From Pseudomonas khorasanensis (lineage in GTDB: Bacteria; Pseudomonadota; Gammaproteobacteria; Pseudomonadales; Pseudomonadaceae): 64,000 nt of DNA. The stretch is taken from NCBI RefSeq assembly GCF_014268505.2, contig NZ_JABWQP020000002.1:124001-188000 (forward strand), given 5' to 3'. The notes under the pieces are model-generated. The model was not told the origin of the DNA. It did no database searches and saw only the letters and a list, made by a program, of their open reading frames with translations. The position numbers and the translations under genes were made by a program. Position 1 is the stretch's first letter. Each line of letters begins with the position of its first letter. Of this stretch, positions 26,189-33,950 are shown one piece after another.

Positions 26189-27808
26189 TCAGGCTACTGC
26201 AACTTCATTCGGCTCAAAACTGTCCGCCCGTGCCATCTGCCACATCCGCGAATAGAACTCGCCATTCACTTCGCCAGTGAGCAATTCCCCCGGCTTCAAG
26301 AACACATGCAACTGTGAGAACAATTTGATCTCGGTCGCCGACATGCGCCGGACCAGGTGCTTGGCCGACAGTTGCGATGGATGCTCCAGACCGGCTGCCG
26401 CCAGCATTTCCGCCAGCGCTTTCAGCGTGCTGCGGTGGAAGTTGTAAACGCGCTGGGCCTTGTCCGGCACGACCAGGGCGCGCTGGCGCAGGGCGTCCTG
26501 AGTCGCGACGCCGGTCGGGCATTTGTTGGTGTGGCACGACTGCGACTGGATGCAACCAATGGCGAACATGAAGCCGCGCGCGGAGTTGGCCCAATCGGCG
26601 CCTATGGCGAGAACGCTGGCGATGTCGAACGCGCTGACGATCTTGCCGCTGGCGCCAAGTTTGATCTTGTCGCGCAGGTTCAGGCCAACCAGGGTGTTGT
26701 GCACGAACAACAAACCTTCGCGCATCGGTACGCCGATGTGGTCGGTGAATTCCACCGGTGCAGCGCCGGTCCCTCCTTCCTTGCCGTCGACGACGATGAA
26801 GTCGGGGAGGATGCCGGTTTCCAGCATGGCCTTGGCAATCCCCATGAACTCCCACGGATGGCCCAGGCAGAATTTGAAGCCCACCGGTTTGCCGCCGGAC
26901 AACTCACGCAGCTGCTGGATGAACTGCATCATTTCGATGGGGGTGGAGAACGCGCTGTGGCGCGACGGCGAAACGCAGTCTTCGCCCATCAGAATGCCGC
27001 GGGTGTCGGCTATTTCACGGGTGACCTTGTGCTTGGGCAGGATCCCGCCGTGGCCGGGTTTGGCGCCCTGGCTCATTTTGATTTCAATCATTCGTACTTG
27101 CGGATTCTGCGCCTGGACGGCGAAGCGTTCCGGGTCGAAGCGGCCGTCGCGGGTGCGGCAGCCGAAGTAGCCGCTGCCCAGTTCCCAGGTCAGGTCGCCG
27201 CCGTGTTCGCGATGGTAGGGGCTGATGCTGCCTTCGCCGGTGTCGTGGGCGAAGTTGCCGAGTTTCGCGCCCTGGTTCAACGCGCGGATCGCGTTAGCAC
27301 TGAGCGAGCCGAAGCTCATCGCCGAAATGTTGAAGATCGACGCCGAATACGGCTGCGTGCATTGCGGGCCGCCGACAGTGACGCGGAAGCTGTTGGGGTC
27401 GCTCAACGGCGCCGGGCGCATCGAGTGGCCGATGAATTCGAAACCGGCCTGGTAAACGTCGATCAACGTGCCGAACGGCTTGTCGGCGGTCTCGTTTTTC
27501 GCTCGCGAATAAACGAGCGATCGCTGAGCGCGGGAGAAGGGCAGGGCGTCGCTGTCGGACTCGAGCAGGTACTGGCGAATCTCCGGGCGGATGCCTTCGA
27601 CCAAGTAACGGATGTTGCCGAGGATCGGGTAGTTGCGGCGTACCGCATGGCGCGTCTGCAGCAGGTCGAAGAGGCCGAGCAGGCTCAGCACGGCGGTGAT
27701 TGCCGTGATCGGCCACAGCCAGTCATGTTCGAGAAAAGGCAGGCTGGCGAGGGTAAAAATCACACAGACGGCAAAGAAGGCGTAGCGGCTCAGCAGAGAC
27801 AGGCTCAT
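26189..27808 (-). CDS. FMN-binding glutamate-synthase-like protein
   Basis: A 539-residue protein with two N-terminal membrane helices (about residues 8-50) and a glutamate synthase (GltB-like) FMN barrel. Visible family motifs are SAMSFGSLSANAIRALNQGA, DTGEGSISPYH, QGAKPGHGGILP, DGKEGGTGAAP and the cysteine-bearing CIQSQSCHTNKCPTGVATQD. It lacks the glutamine amidotransferase domain and the GXGXG domain of true GltB, so it is not a complete glutamate synthase. Its substrate is unknown. Membrane-anchored stand-alone forms are common in proteobacteria. It is monocistronic, with a repeat element behind its promoter. Confidence 0.88.
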   Translation of the reverse strand: MSLSLLSRYAFFAVCVIFTLASLPFLEHDWLWPITAITAVLSLLGLFDLLQTRHAVRRNYPILGNIRYLVEGIRPEIRQYLLESDSDALPFSRAQRSLVYSRAKNETADKPFGTLIDVYQAGFEFIGHSMRPAPLSDPNSFRVTVGGPQCTQPYSASIFNISAMSFGSLSANAIRALNQGAKLGNFAHDTGEGSISPYHREHGGDLTWELGSGYFGCRTRDGRFDPERFAVQAQNPQVRMIEIKMSQGAKPGHGGILPKHKVTREIADTRGILMGEDCVSPSRHSAFSTPIEMMQFIQQLRELSGGKPVGFKFCLGHPWEFMGIAKAMLETGILPDFIVVDGKEGGTGAAPVEFTDHIGVPMREGLLFVHNTLVGLNLRDKIKLGASGKIVSAFDIASVLAIGADWANSARGFMFAIGCIQSQSCHTNKCPTGVATQDALRQRALVVPDKAQRVYNFHRSTLKALAEMLAAAGLEHPSQLSAKHLVRRMSATEIKLFSQLHVFLKPGELLTGEVNGEFYSRMWQMARADSFEPNEVAVA

Positions 27809-27838
27809 ACGGTTTCCCTGGGTTCGGACTTGGTATTT

Positions 27839-27919
27839 AAAAGATCGCAGCCTTCGGCAGCTCCTACAGGTCGATGTATGACTTGCCCCTGTAGGAACTG
27901 CCGAAGGCTGCGATCTTTT
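27839..27919. repeat. Inverted repeat, AAAAGATCGCAGCCTTCGGC family (second copy)
   Basis: Same element as at 7909: a left arm AAAAGATCGCAGCCTTCGGC AGCTCCTACAGG and a near-perfect complement on the right. It follows the LuxR gene immediately (its last base is the first base of the stop codon complement), so it probably forms that gene's transcription terminator. Confidence 0.85.
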
Positions 27920-28716
27920 CAGGCGTTCTGCGCCTGCAGAAAAATTGAAAACAGCTCGGACTGGGATTTGATGCCCAGCTTGCTGTACATGTGTTTCTTA
28001 TGGACTTTCACGGTTTCCACGGAGATTTCCAGCTTACGGGCGATTTCTTTGCTCGAGCAACCGCTGAGCATCAAGCGCCCGACATCCAGTTCGCGCGCGG
28101 TCAGTTGCGCGCCCTTGAGGTGTTGCACCGACGCCTCCAGTTGCACCCGCCAGTTCGCCGGAGCGGGCGTGGCGAGAGGCACGGCTTCGTTGATTTCATA
28201 GGGCAGACGCTGGCGCAACAGGCCAAGCACCCACGGCTGGATCAGTGACAGCAAGGCAATCTGCTCGGTGCTGAAGCGTTTTTTGCTGCCCAGCGACAGG
28301 CACAGCGTGCGATCACCTTCGAGCTGGCAATTGAACTGGATTTCGTCAGCCACCACATTCAGACGAAAGTATCGCTGGTAATACTCGGTCAGCTCGAAAT
28401 GCTCCGGCGCGACTTCCGACAGGCGATACAGACCGGTGCGCGATTGCTCGCGGCAGGCGATATAGAACGGATCGAGCAGGTAAAGGCCGCGCAAATAATC
28501 CTGAAACAATGGGTCGGGACTGCCGTCCTCACCGGGGCATTCAGCGAAGACTTGCGGGTGTTGGTCGGCACTGAACAGCAGCACCACCCAGCTATCGAAC
28601 GGCACGTACTGCTCGAGCAGACGCACCAGTTGCGCCCAGAAATTGGGCTTGTCGAGCGCGTCGATCAGCTGTCCGACGGCGCGGTGCCAAGTGATGTCAT
28701 TCAACGTAAGTGTCAT
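27919..28716 (-). CDS. LuxR-family transcriptional regulator
   Basis: A 265-residue regulator. The C-terminal 60 residues form a LuxR/GerE helix-turn-helix (LTARELDVGRLMLSGCSSKE, IARKLEISVETVKVHKKHMY, SKLGIKSQSELF). The N-terminal 190 residues are a GAF/autoinducer-domain-like fold without clear acyl-homoserine lactone residues, and no luxI gene is nearby. It is divergent from the amidase and permease genes at 28840-31189 with a 123-bp shared spacer, so it probably controls them in response to their substrate. GGGG lies upstream of the ATG at 28716. Confidence 0.9.
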   Translation of the reverse strand: MTLTLNDITWHRAVGQLIDALDKPNFWAQLVRLLEQYVPFDSWVVLLFSADQHPQVFAECPGEDGSPDPLFQDYLRGLYLLDPFYIACREQSRTGLYRLSEVAPEHFELTEYYQRYFRLNVVADEIQFNCQLEGDRTLCLSLGSKKRFSTEQIALLSLIQPWVLGLLRQRLPYEINEAVPLATPAPANWRVQLEASVQHLKGAQLTARELDVGRLMLSGCSSKEIARKLEISVETVKVHKKHMYSKLGIKSQSELFSIFLQAQNA

Positions 28717-28839
28717 CGTTCTACCCCTATCGGGTTACCCCGGCCGCGTAATTCCCCGGCCGGTCGCTTGCTGCGCATACTGGCCCACAGACAGAAGCCG
28801 GGCAATCTTTCACGCCCGGCGCGATAACAAGGAACACCC

Positions 28840-29655
28840 ATGAAAGTCGAATTCGCCCAACTGGCGGGCCGTGATAACGACACGGCTTACAACCTGGAAC
28901 GCGCACTGGCGGCGATTGCAGCCTGCACGGCCGACACGCAACTGATCGTGTTCCCGGAAACGCACCTGATGGGCTTCCCGAACGCCGGGACCGTGGCGCA
29001 GATCGCCGAACCGCTCGACGGCCCGACCGTCAACGCCGTACTCGCGGCGTCGCGCAAGCACAACATCGCCGTGGTGATCGGCATGGCCGAGAACGACAAC
29101 GGCCATTTCTACAACACCACGTTGCTGATCACTCCTGAAGGCATCGCCCTGAAATACCGCAAGACCCACCTGTGGGCCTCGGATCGCGGCGTGTTCGAAG
29201 CCGGCGACCGTTACGCCACCTGCGAGTGGAACGGCGTGCGCGTCGGCCTGTTGATCTGCTACGACATCGAGTTCCCGGAAACCGCCCGTGCGCTTGCGCA
29301 ACTGGACGCGCAATTGCTCATCGTCACCAACGGCAACATGGACCCGTACGGCCCGACACACCGCACCGCGATCATGGCCCGCGCCCAGGAAAATCAGGTG
29401 TTTGCGCTGATGGTCAACCGCGTCGAGGCGGGAGACGACGGCCTGGTGTTTGCCGGCGGTAGCGCGCTGGTGGACCCGCTGGGTTCGCTGCTGTTCGAGG
29501 CCGGACGCGAAGAAGGGCAGTTCAGTGTCGAGCTGGATCTGCAGCAGTTGGCGCAGGCGCGCAAGGATTACCGCTATCTGGATGATCAGCGTTTGAAGTT
29601 GCCGGGGGAGGTGGTGGAGCACCCTCGCGGCTTGCGCGAATTGCTGATTCCTTGA
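28840..29655 (+). CDS. Carbon-nitrogen hydrolase (nitrilase-superfamily amidase)
   Basis: A 271-residue cytoplasmic amidohydrolase with the full catalytic triad: Glu in [12 protein letters not shown], Lys in [13 protein letters not shown], and Cys in [15 protein letters not shown]. Members hydrolyse amides to acid and ammonia. The substrate is unknown; size and motifs resemble small aliphatic or amino acid amide amidases (RamA-type) more than true nitrilases. AAGGAA lies 6 bp before the ATG at 28840. It is divergent from a LuxR regulator and followed by an APC permease at 29864. Together they suggest a module that imports and deamidates one nitrogenous compound. That link is inference. Confidence 0.91.
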   Translation: MKVEFAQLAGRDNDTAYNLERALAAIAACTADTQLIVFPETHLMGFPNAGTVAQIAEPLDGPTVNAVLAASRKHNIAVVIGMAENDNGHFYNTTLLITPEGIALKYRKTHLWASDRGVFEAGDRYATCEWNGVRVGLLICYDIEFPETARALAQLDAQLLIVTNGNMDPYGPTHRTAIMARAQENQVFALMVNRVEAGDDGLVFAGGSALVDPLGSLLFEAGREEGQFSVELDLQQLAQARKDYRYLDDQRLKLPGEVVEHPRGLRELLIP

Positions 29656-29666
29656 CCTTTTATGCC

Positions 29667-29775
29667 TGATCGTTCCCACGCTCTGCGTGGGAATGCAGCC
29701 CCGGACGCTCTGCGTCCCAAAAGCGGACGCGGAGCGTCCATTGAGGCGTTACCACGCAGAGCGTGGGAACGATCA
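29667..29775. repeat. Long palindromic repeat, GTTCCCACGCTCTGCGTGGG family
   Basis: Complex inverted repeat: TGATCGTTCCCACGCTCTGC on the left and the complement ending GCGTGGGAACGATCA on the right, each with internal symmetry (CCCACGC/GCGTGGG), around an inner GGACGC/GCGTCC pair. A sister copy lies at 54025. It separates the amidase from the permease downstream. Confidence 0.85.
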
Positions 29776-29863
29776 CCGACACCCCAAAAACAAAAAACAG
29801 ACCCGAAAATTTTGCCGACCCCGGCTCTGCCATAAATCCAATAACATTCGGAGTAAGTCGCCC

Positions 29864-31189
29864 ATGGCTCGTTTGCAACGCACCCTTTCATTAGGGTCGG
29901 TGGTGCTGTTCGGCATCGCCTACATGACGCCGATCATTGTGCTCGGCACCTTCGGCATCCTCGCCCAATCCACCGCCGGCATGGTGCCGGCCGCGTACCT
30001 TGCCGCTCTGGTGGCGATGTTTTTCACCGCCATGAGTTACGGGCGAATGGCCGCCGCGTTCCCGGTCGCAGGCTCGGCTTACAGCTATGTGCGCAAGGCG
30101 ATCAGCCCGAAACTCGGGTTCATCGCCGGGTGGGCGGTATTGCTCGATTACCTGTTTCTGCCCATGGCCATCTGGCTGATCGGCGCGGCCTACCTGGCTT
30201 CCGCATTCCCTTCGATCCCGCAGTGGATCTGGGTGCTGGCATTCATCGGCGTCACCAGTGCGATCAACATCGTCGGCCTGAAGCTGGCGAACGGCATCAA
30301 CGCGTTGCTGATGCTGGTGCAGTTTCTCGTGCTGATCGCTTTCGTTGCGCTGTGCGTGCACTACATCGGTGGCGATGCGAGCAAGCCGTTGTGGTCGATC
30401 AAGCCTTTCTTCAATGGCGACATGCAAATGCCGCTGATCATGAGCGGTGCGGCGATTGCCTGTTACTCGTTCCTCGGCTTTGACGCGGTCAGCACCCTGA
30501 CCGAAGAAACCCGTGACCCACGCCGTACCATTCCCCGGGCGATCATGCTGATCACGTTGATCGGTGGATTGATTTTTGTTGGCGTCTCGTACTTCGTGCA
30601 GATCGCGCACCCGTCGTTCCAGTTCGACAGCGTCGATTCGGCGGCTTACGAGATTGCTCGCAATATCGGTGGCGATCTGTTCGTGTCGATCTTCCTGATC
30701 GGGCTGATTGTCGGCCAGTTCGCGTCCGGGTTGTCGGCGCAGGCCAGCGGTTCGCGGCTGCTGTTCGCCATGGGCCGCGACGGTGTGTTGCCCAAGTCGT
30801 TTTTCGGCACCTTGCATGTGCGCTTCGGCACGCCGGTCAACAGCATTCTGCTGTGCGCGGCGGTGGCATTGCTGGCGCTGAAACTCGACGTGACCACCTC
30901 GACCTCGTTCATCAATTTCGGCGCGTTCCTCGCTTTCAGTCTGGTTAACCTTTCGGTGATTTTCCATTACTGGATCGGGGGCGAGAAGAAAGGTCTGAGG
31001 GAACTGCTGCTGTTTCTGATTTGCCCACTCATCGGCCTGATCGCCGATCTGTGGTTGATGGTCAGCCTCGATCATCTGGCGGTCTGGCTGGGGTTGAGCT
31101 GGCTGGCGATTGGTGTGGTTTACCTGGCGGTGCTCACCAGTGGTTTCCGTCGGCAGCCGCCGGAAATGGATTTTCAGGAGGCGACCTGA
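29864..31189 (+). CDS. APC family amino acid/polyamine permease
   Basis: A 441-residue inner-membrane permease with about 12 helices. [20 protein letters not shown] and [17 protein letters not shown] open the protein as in PuuP-like transporters. [40 protein letters not shown] and the [20 protein letters not shown] segment are typical APC motifs. It is more like putrescine or short amine importers than the permease at 24509. GGAG lies 9 bp before the ATG at 29864, and the longer frame starting at 29687 runs through a repeat, so it is not used. It is probably functionally paired with the amidase upstream. Confidence 0.88.
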   Translation: MARLQRTLSLGSVVLFGIAYMTPIIVLGTFGILAQSTAGMVPAAYLAALVAMFFTAMSYGRMAAAFPVAGSAYSYVRKAISPKLGFIAGWAVLLDYLFLPMAIWLIGAAYLASAFPSIPQWIWVLAFIGVTSAINIVGLKLANGINALLMLVQFLVLIAFVALCVHYIGGDASKPLWSIKPFFNGDMQMPLIMSGAAIACYSFLGFDAVSTLTEETRDPRRTIPRAIMLITLIGGLIFVGVSYFVQIAHPSFQFDSVDSAAYEIARNIGGDLFVSIFLIGLIVGQFASGLSAQASGSRLLFAMGRDGVLPKSFFGTLHVRFGTPVNSILLCAAVALLALKLDVTTSTSFINFGAFLAFSLVNLSVIFHYWIGGEKKGLRELLLFLICPLIGLIADLWLMVSLDHLAVWLGLSWLAIGVVYLAVLTSGFRRQPPEMDFQEAT

Positions 31190-31258
31190 GCCTTGCGGCT
31201 TGGCGTTGCGTTGACAGGCGTGTGATGCTTGGCGCCTTTGCGCCAAGGATCACCCTGT

Positions 31259-31681
31259 ATGCCGACCCCTTCCCGGACGATTCACATAGCCGCTGCGCTG
31301 TTGCTCAACGCTCAAGGCCAGACGCTGCTGGTGCGCAAGCGCGGCACCACCGCGTTCATGCAACCGGGCGGCAAGATTGAAGCTCATGAGTTGCCGGTGC
31401 ACGCGCTGGCCCGTGAGCTGGAAGAGGAACTGGGGCTGGAGATCGATCCAGCCCAGGCGATTTTTCTGAGCAGCTTTTCCGCCCCTGCCGCCAACGAGCC
31501 TGGCTTCATCGTGCATGCGCAAATCTTTCAGCTGACCATCGATAGCGAGGTCTGCCCAGCGGCGGAAATCGAGGAAGTCATCTGGGTCGACCCGGCCATT
31601 GATCCGGCACTCGAGCTGGCGCCGTTGACACGCGAGCACATCCTGCCGTTTTATCGCCGTTCATTGACTGCACTCGCCTGA
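31259..31681 (+). CDS. Nudix hydrolase
   Basis: A 140-residue Nudix-family pyrophosphohydrolase. The 23-residue Nudix box is complete, running from GGKIEAHELP through ARELEEELGLEI, with the REXXEE core that binds Mg2+. Substrates of this family range from oxidised nucleotides to nucleotide sugars and cannot be told here. AAGGA is about 9 bp before the ATG at 31259. LysE and GNAT genes follow on the same strand at short spacing and may be co-transcribed. Confidence 0.92.
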   Translation: MPTPSRTIHIAAALLLNAQGQTLLVRKRGTTAFMQPGGKIEAHELPVHALARELEEELGLEIDPAQAIFLSSFSAPAANEPGFIVHAQIFQLTIDSEVCPAAEIEEVIWVDPAIDPALELAPLTREHILPFYRRSLTALA

Positions 31682-31704
31682 TCATCTTCGCAAAGGACTT
31701 TGCC

Positions 31705-32343
31705 ATGATCCCGCTTGACGACTTGTTGATCTTCGCCGCCGCCGCACTGCTGATGGTGCTGACGCCCGGGCCGAACATGATCTATCTGATTTCGCGTTCG
31801 ATCTGTCAAGGACGCAAGGCTGGCGTGACGTCGCTGCTCGGCGTCGTGGCGGGGTTCTTTGTGCATATGTTTGCAGCGGCGGCCGGTTTGACGGCGGTGT
31901 TCCTTGCGGTACCGATGGCCTACGAAGTGTTGAAATGGGCTGGCGCCCTGTACCTGTTGTGGCTGGCCTGGCAGGCAGTGAAACCCGGCGCGCGTTCGCC
32001 GTTTGAAGCGCAGCAACTACCGCCAGACTCCTCGCGCAAACTGATCATGATGGGGTTTCTCACCAGCGCGCTGAACCCGAAAATCGCCGTGTTTTATCTC
32101 TCGGTGTTTCCGCAATTCATCAGCCCCGAGCACGGCTCTGTGTTCACCCAAAGCCTCATCCTCGGCCTGACCCAGATCAGCGTCAGCTTCAGCGTCAATC
32201 TGTTGATCGCGCTGTTCGCGGCGGGCATTGCTTCATGGTTCGTGCGCAACCCGACCTGGCTGGCGCTGCAGCGTTATTTCATGGGCATGGTGCTGGCGGG
32301 CCTCGCGGTGCGGCTGATGTCTGAACAGCGCCGGGCAGCCTGA
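31705..32343 (+). CDS. LysE/RhtB family amino acid exporter
   Basis: A 212-residue inner-membrane efflux protein with six hydrophobic segments. The family opening LMVLTPGPNMIYLISRSICQ is intact, including the conserved GPN, and so are KWAGALYLLWLAWQAV and MMGFLTSALNPKIAVFYLSV with FPQF. It probably exports an amino acid such as homoserine, threonine or lysine; the substrate is not predictable. It starts 23 bp after the Nudix gene and is followed within 1 nt by an acetyltransferase gene. Confidence 0.93.
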   Translation: MIPLDDLLIFAAAALLMVLTPGPNMIYLISRSICQGRKAGVTSLLGVVAGFFVHMFAAAAGLTAVFLAVPMAYEVLKWAGALYLLWLAWQAVKPGARSPFEAQQLPPDSSRKLIMMGFLTSALNPKIAVFYLSVFPQFISPEHGSVFTQSLILGLTQISVSFSVNLLIALFAAGIASWFVRNPTWLALQRYFMGMVLAGLAVRLMSEQRRAA

Positions 32344-32344
32344 C

Positions 32345-32851
32345 ATGTGGATCGAACGGCTGGATGCCAGCCACGCGCTGGCGTATCGCGAGCTGATGCT
32401 GGAAGCCTACGACCGTCATCCGCAGGCGTTCACTTCCACCGTGCGCGAGCGTGCGGTGATGCCGTTGAGTTGGTGGGAAGGGCGCTTGACCAGCAAGCTC
32501 GATGGGGTGCTGGGTGCGTTTGAATCGGGAACGCTAGCCGGCATCGTTGGTCTGGCATTCGAACCGCGCGAAAAGGCGCGTCACAAGGCCACGCTGTTCG
32601 GCATGTATGTATCGGCCGATTTTCGCCAGCACGGCCTCGGTTTTGAACTGGTGCAAGCCGCAATCACTCAAGCCCAAAGCCACCCCGAGCTGAAACTCAT
32701 CCAGCTCACCGTCACCGCCGGCAATGACGCCGCGTTCAAGCTGTATCAACGCTGCGGCTTCATTCAGTACGGCCTCGAACCGCTCGCAGTGCGCGTCGGC
32801 GAAGACTACTTCGACAAGATCCACATGTGGCGTGAAGTCACCCAGACATGA
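32345..32851 (+). CDS. GNAT family N-acetyltransferase
   Basis: A 168-residue acetyl-CoA-dependent acetyltransferase. The central motif A is visible (LFGMYVSADFRQHGLGFELV, with QxxGxG-like HGLG), followed by the motif B LTVTAGNDAAFKLYQRCGF. The acceptor substrate is unknown. It begins 1 nt after the LysE stop codon, so the exporter and acetyltransferase are probably co-expressed. A short fragment of the AAAAGATCGCAGCC repeat lies just downstream, before the convergent metR. Confidence 0.9.
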   Translation: MWIERLDASHALAYRELMLEAYDRHPQAFTSTVRERAVMPLSWWEGRLTSKLDGVLGAFESGTLAGIVGLAFEPREKARHKATLFGMYVSADFRQHGLGFELVQAAITQAQSHPELKLIQLTVTAGNDAAFKLYQRCGFIQYGLEPLAVRVGEDYFDKIHMWREVTQT

Positions 32852-32884
32852 AGATCAAAAGCTCGCAGCCTTCGATTTTGACTT

Positions 32885-33802
32885 TCAGCGCACCGCACTG
32901 ACCCCATCCAGCGTAGAAAACGAAGTGTCCTTGGCCGTCAGCAGAAAGTCGCGCATGTACGGCGCATCGAGCATGTCGGTGCGAATCGCCGCATACAGCG
33001 TCGCAAACAGACCTTTCTCCCCCAGGCGTTTGCCTTTCACGTACCCGCGCGAGCTGTATTCATGCAGCGCCCAGTGCGGCATGCCACAAACGCCCCGCCC
33101 GCTGGCGACGAGTTGCATCATCATCACCGTCAGCTCCGAAGTGCGCACTTGCGCCGGTTCAATGTCGGCCGGCTCAAGGAAGCGCGTGAAGATGTCCAGG
33201 CGATCACGCTCCACCGGGTAGGTAATCAGCGTTTCAGTGATCAGGTCTTCGGGAACGATATACGGCTTGTTTGCCAGCGCATGCTGGTTGGCCACCGCGA
33301 GCATGGCTTCGTAGGTAAACAACGGCACGTAAGTGATGCCGGCGATATCCAGCGGATCGGAGGTCACCACCAGGTCCAGATCGCCCCGGGCCAGTGCCGG
33401 CAGTGGCGCGAAGGCGAAGCCCGAAGCCAGATCCAGCTCGACTTCCGGCCATGCATCGCGGAACTGATCGATGGTCGGCATCAGCCATTGAAAGCAGCTG
33501 TGGCATTCGATAGCCATGTGCAGACGCCCGGCGGTGCCGCCGGCCAGACGGCTGATATCGCGCTCGGCAGCGCGCAGCAACGGCAGGGTTGCGTCGGCCA
33601 GTTGCAGCAGGCGCAAACCGGCGCTGGTGAAACGCACCGGTTTGGTCTTGCGCACGAACAATTGCATGCCCATGCGTTCCTCGAGTTCCTTGAACTGGTG
33701 CGACAGCGCCGATTGCGTCAAGTGCAAGCGATCAGCTGCATCGACCAGACTGTCGGCTTCGCGCAGGGCATGCAGGGTTTTCAAGTGACGGATTTCAAGC
33801 AC
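32885..33802 (-). CDS. metR: LysR-type regulator MetR
   Basis: A 305-residue LysR regulator that closely fits pseudomonad MetR: LEIRHLKTLHALREADSLVD, LHLTQSALSHQFKELEERMG, and AIECHSCFQWLMPTIDQFRD are signatures I recognise. MetR activates methionine biosynthesis genes with homocysteine as co-inducer. I choose the GTG at 33802 because GGAG sits 9 bp before it and other MetR proteins begin at this point; the longer frame from 33859 has a poorly supported N-terminus. No metE or metH is next to it here, so its targets are elsewhere. It converges on the GNAT gene. Confidence 0.9.
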   Translation of the reverse strand: MLEIRHLKTLHALREADSLVDAADRLHLTQSALSHQFKELEERMGMQLFVRKTKPVRFTSAGLRLLQLADATLPLLRAAERDISRLAGGTAGRLHMAIECHSCFQWLMPTIDQFRDAWPEVELDLASGFAFAPLPALARGDLDLVVTSDPLDIAGITYVPLFTYEAMLAVANQHALANKPYIVPEDLITETLITYPVERDRLDIFTRFLEPADIEPAQVRTSELTVMMMQLVASGRGVCGMPHWALHEYSSRGYVKGKRLGEKGLFATLYAAIRTDMLDAPYMRDFLLTAKDTSFSTLDGVSAVR

Positions 33803-33910
33803 CGGGCGGCTCCATGAGGAAAACTTGTGATAAGTGCGAATAGGTTGAGTTTGTCTCATGTCATACAGGCTGTCGACAAGGGTTTCTTCAACAGAGCAGC
33901 TTGCCTTTCA

Positions 33911-33944
33911 AAGGAGCGGGCAGCCCCTCGGATACCCGCTCCCT
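33911..33944 (-). terminator. Hairpin downstream of the second giant toxin-like gene
   Basis: Inverted repeat GGAGCGGG at 33913-33920 and CCCGCTCC at 33935-33942 with short flanking A/T, just beyond the stop codon of the 33951-39182 gene. On the minus strand it ends CTCCTTTG, a weak T run. Probable terminator separating that gene from metR. Confidence 0.55.
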
Positions 33945-33950
33945 TGCGCC

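Noticed and set aside
26104..26280. Possible 58-residue small protein with a good ribosome binding site (CAGGGG before ATG)
   Set aside because: It overlaps the 3' end of the convergent glutamate-synthase-like gene and its last third is that gene's antisense. Without conservation data I cannot support it.
26357..28201. Long plus-strand frame opposite the glutamate-synthase-like and LuxR genes
   Set aside because: Antisense shadow spanning two real genes and a repeat element; no ribosome binding site and no recognisable protein features.
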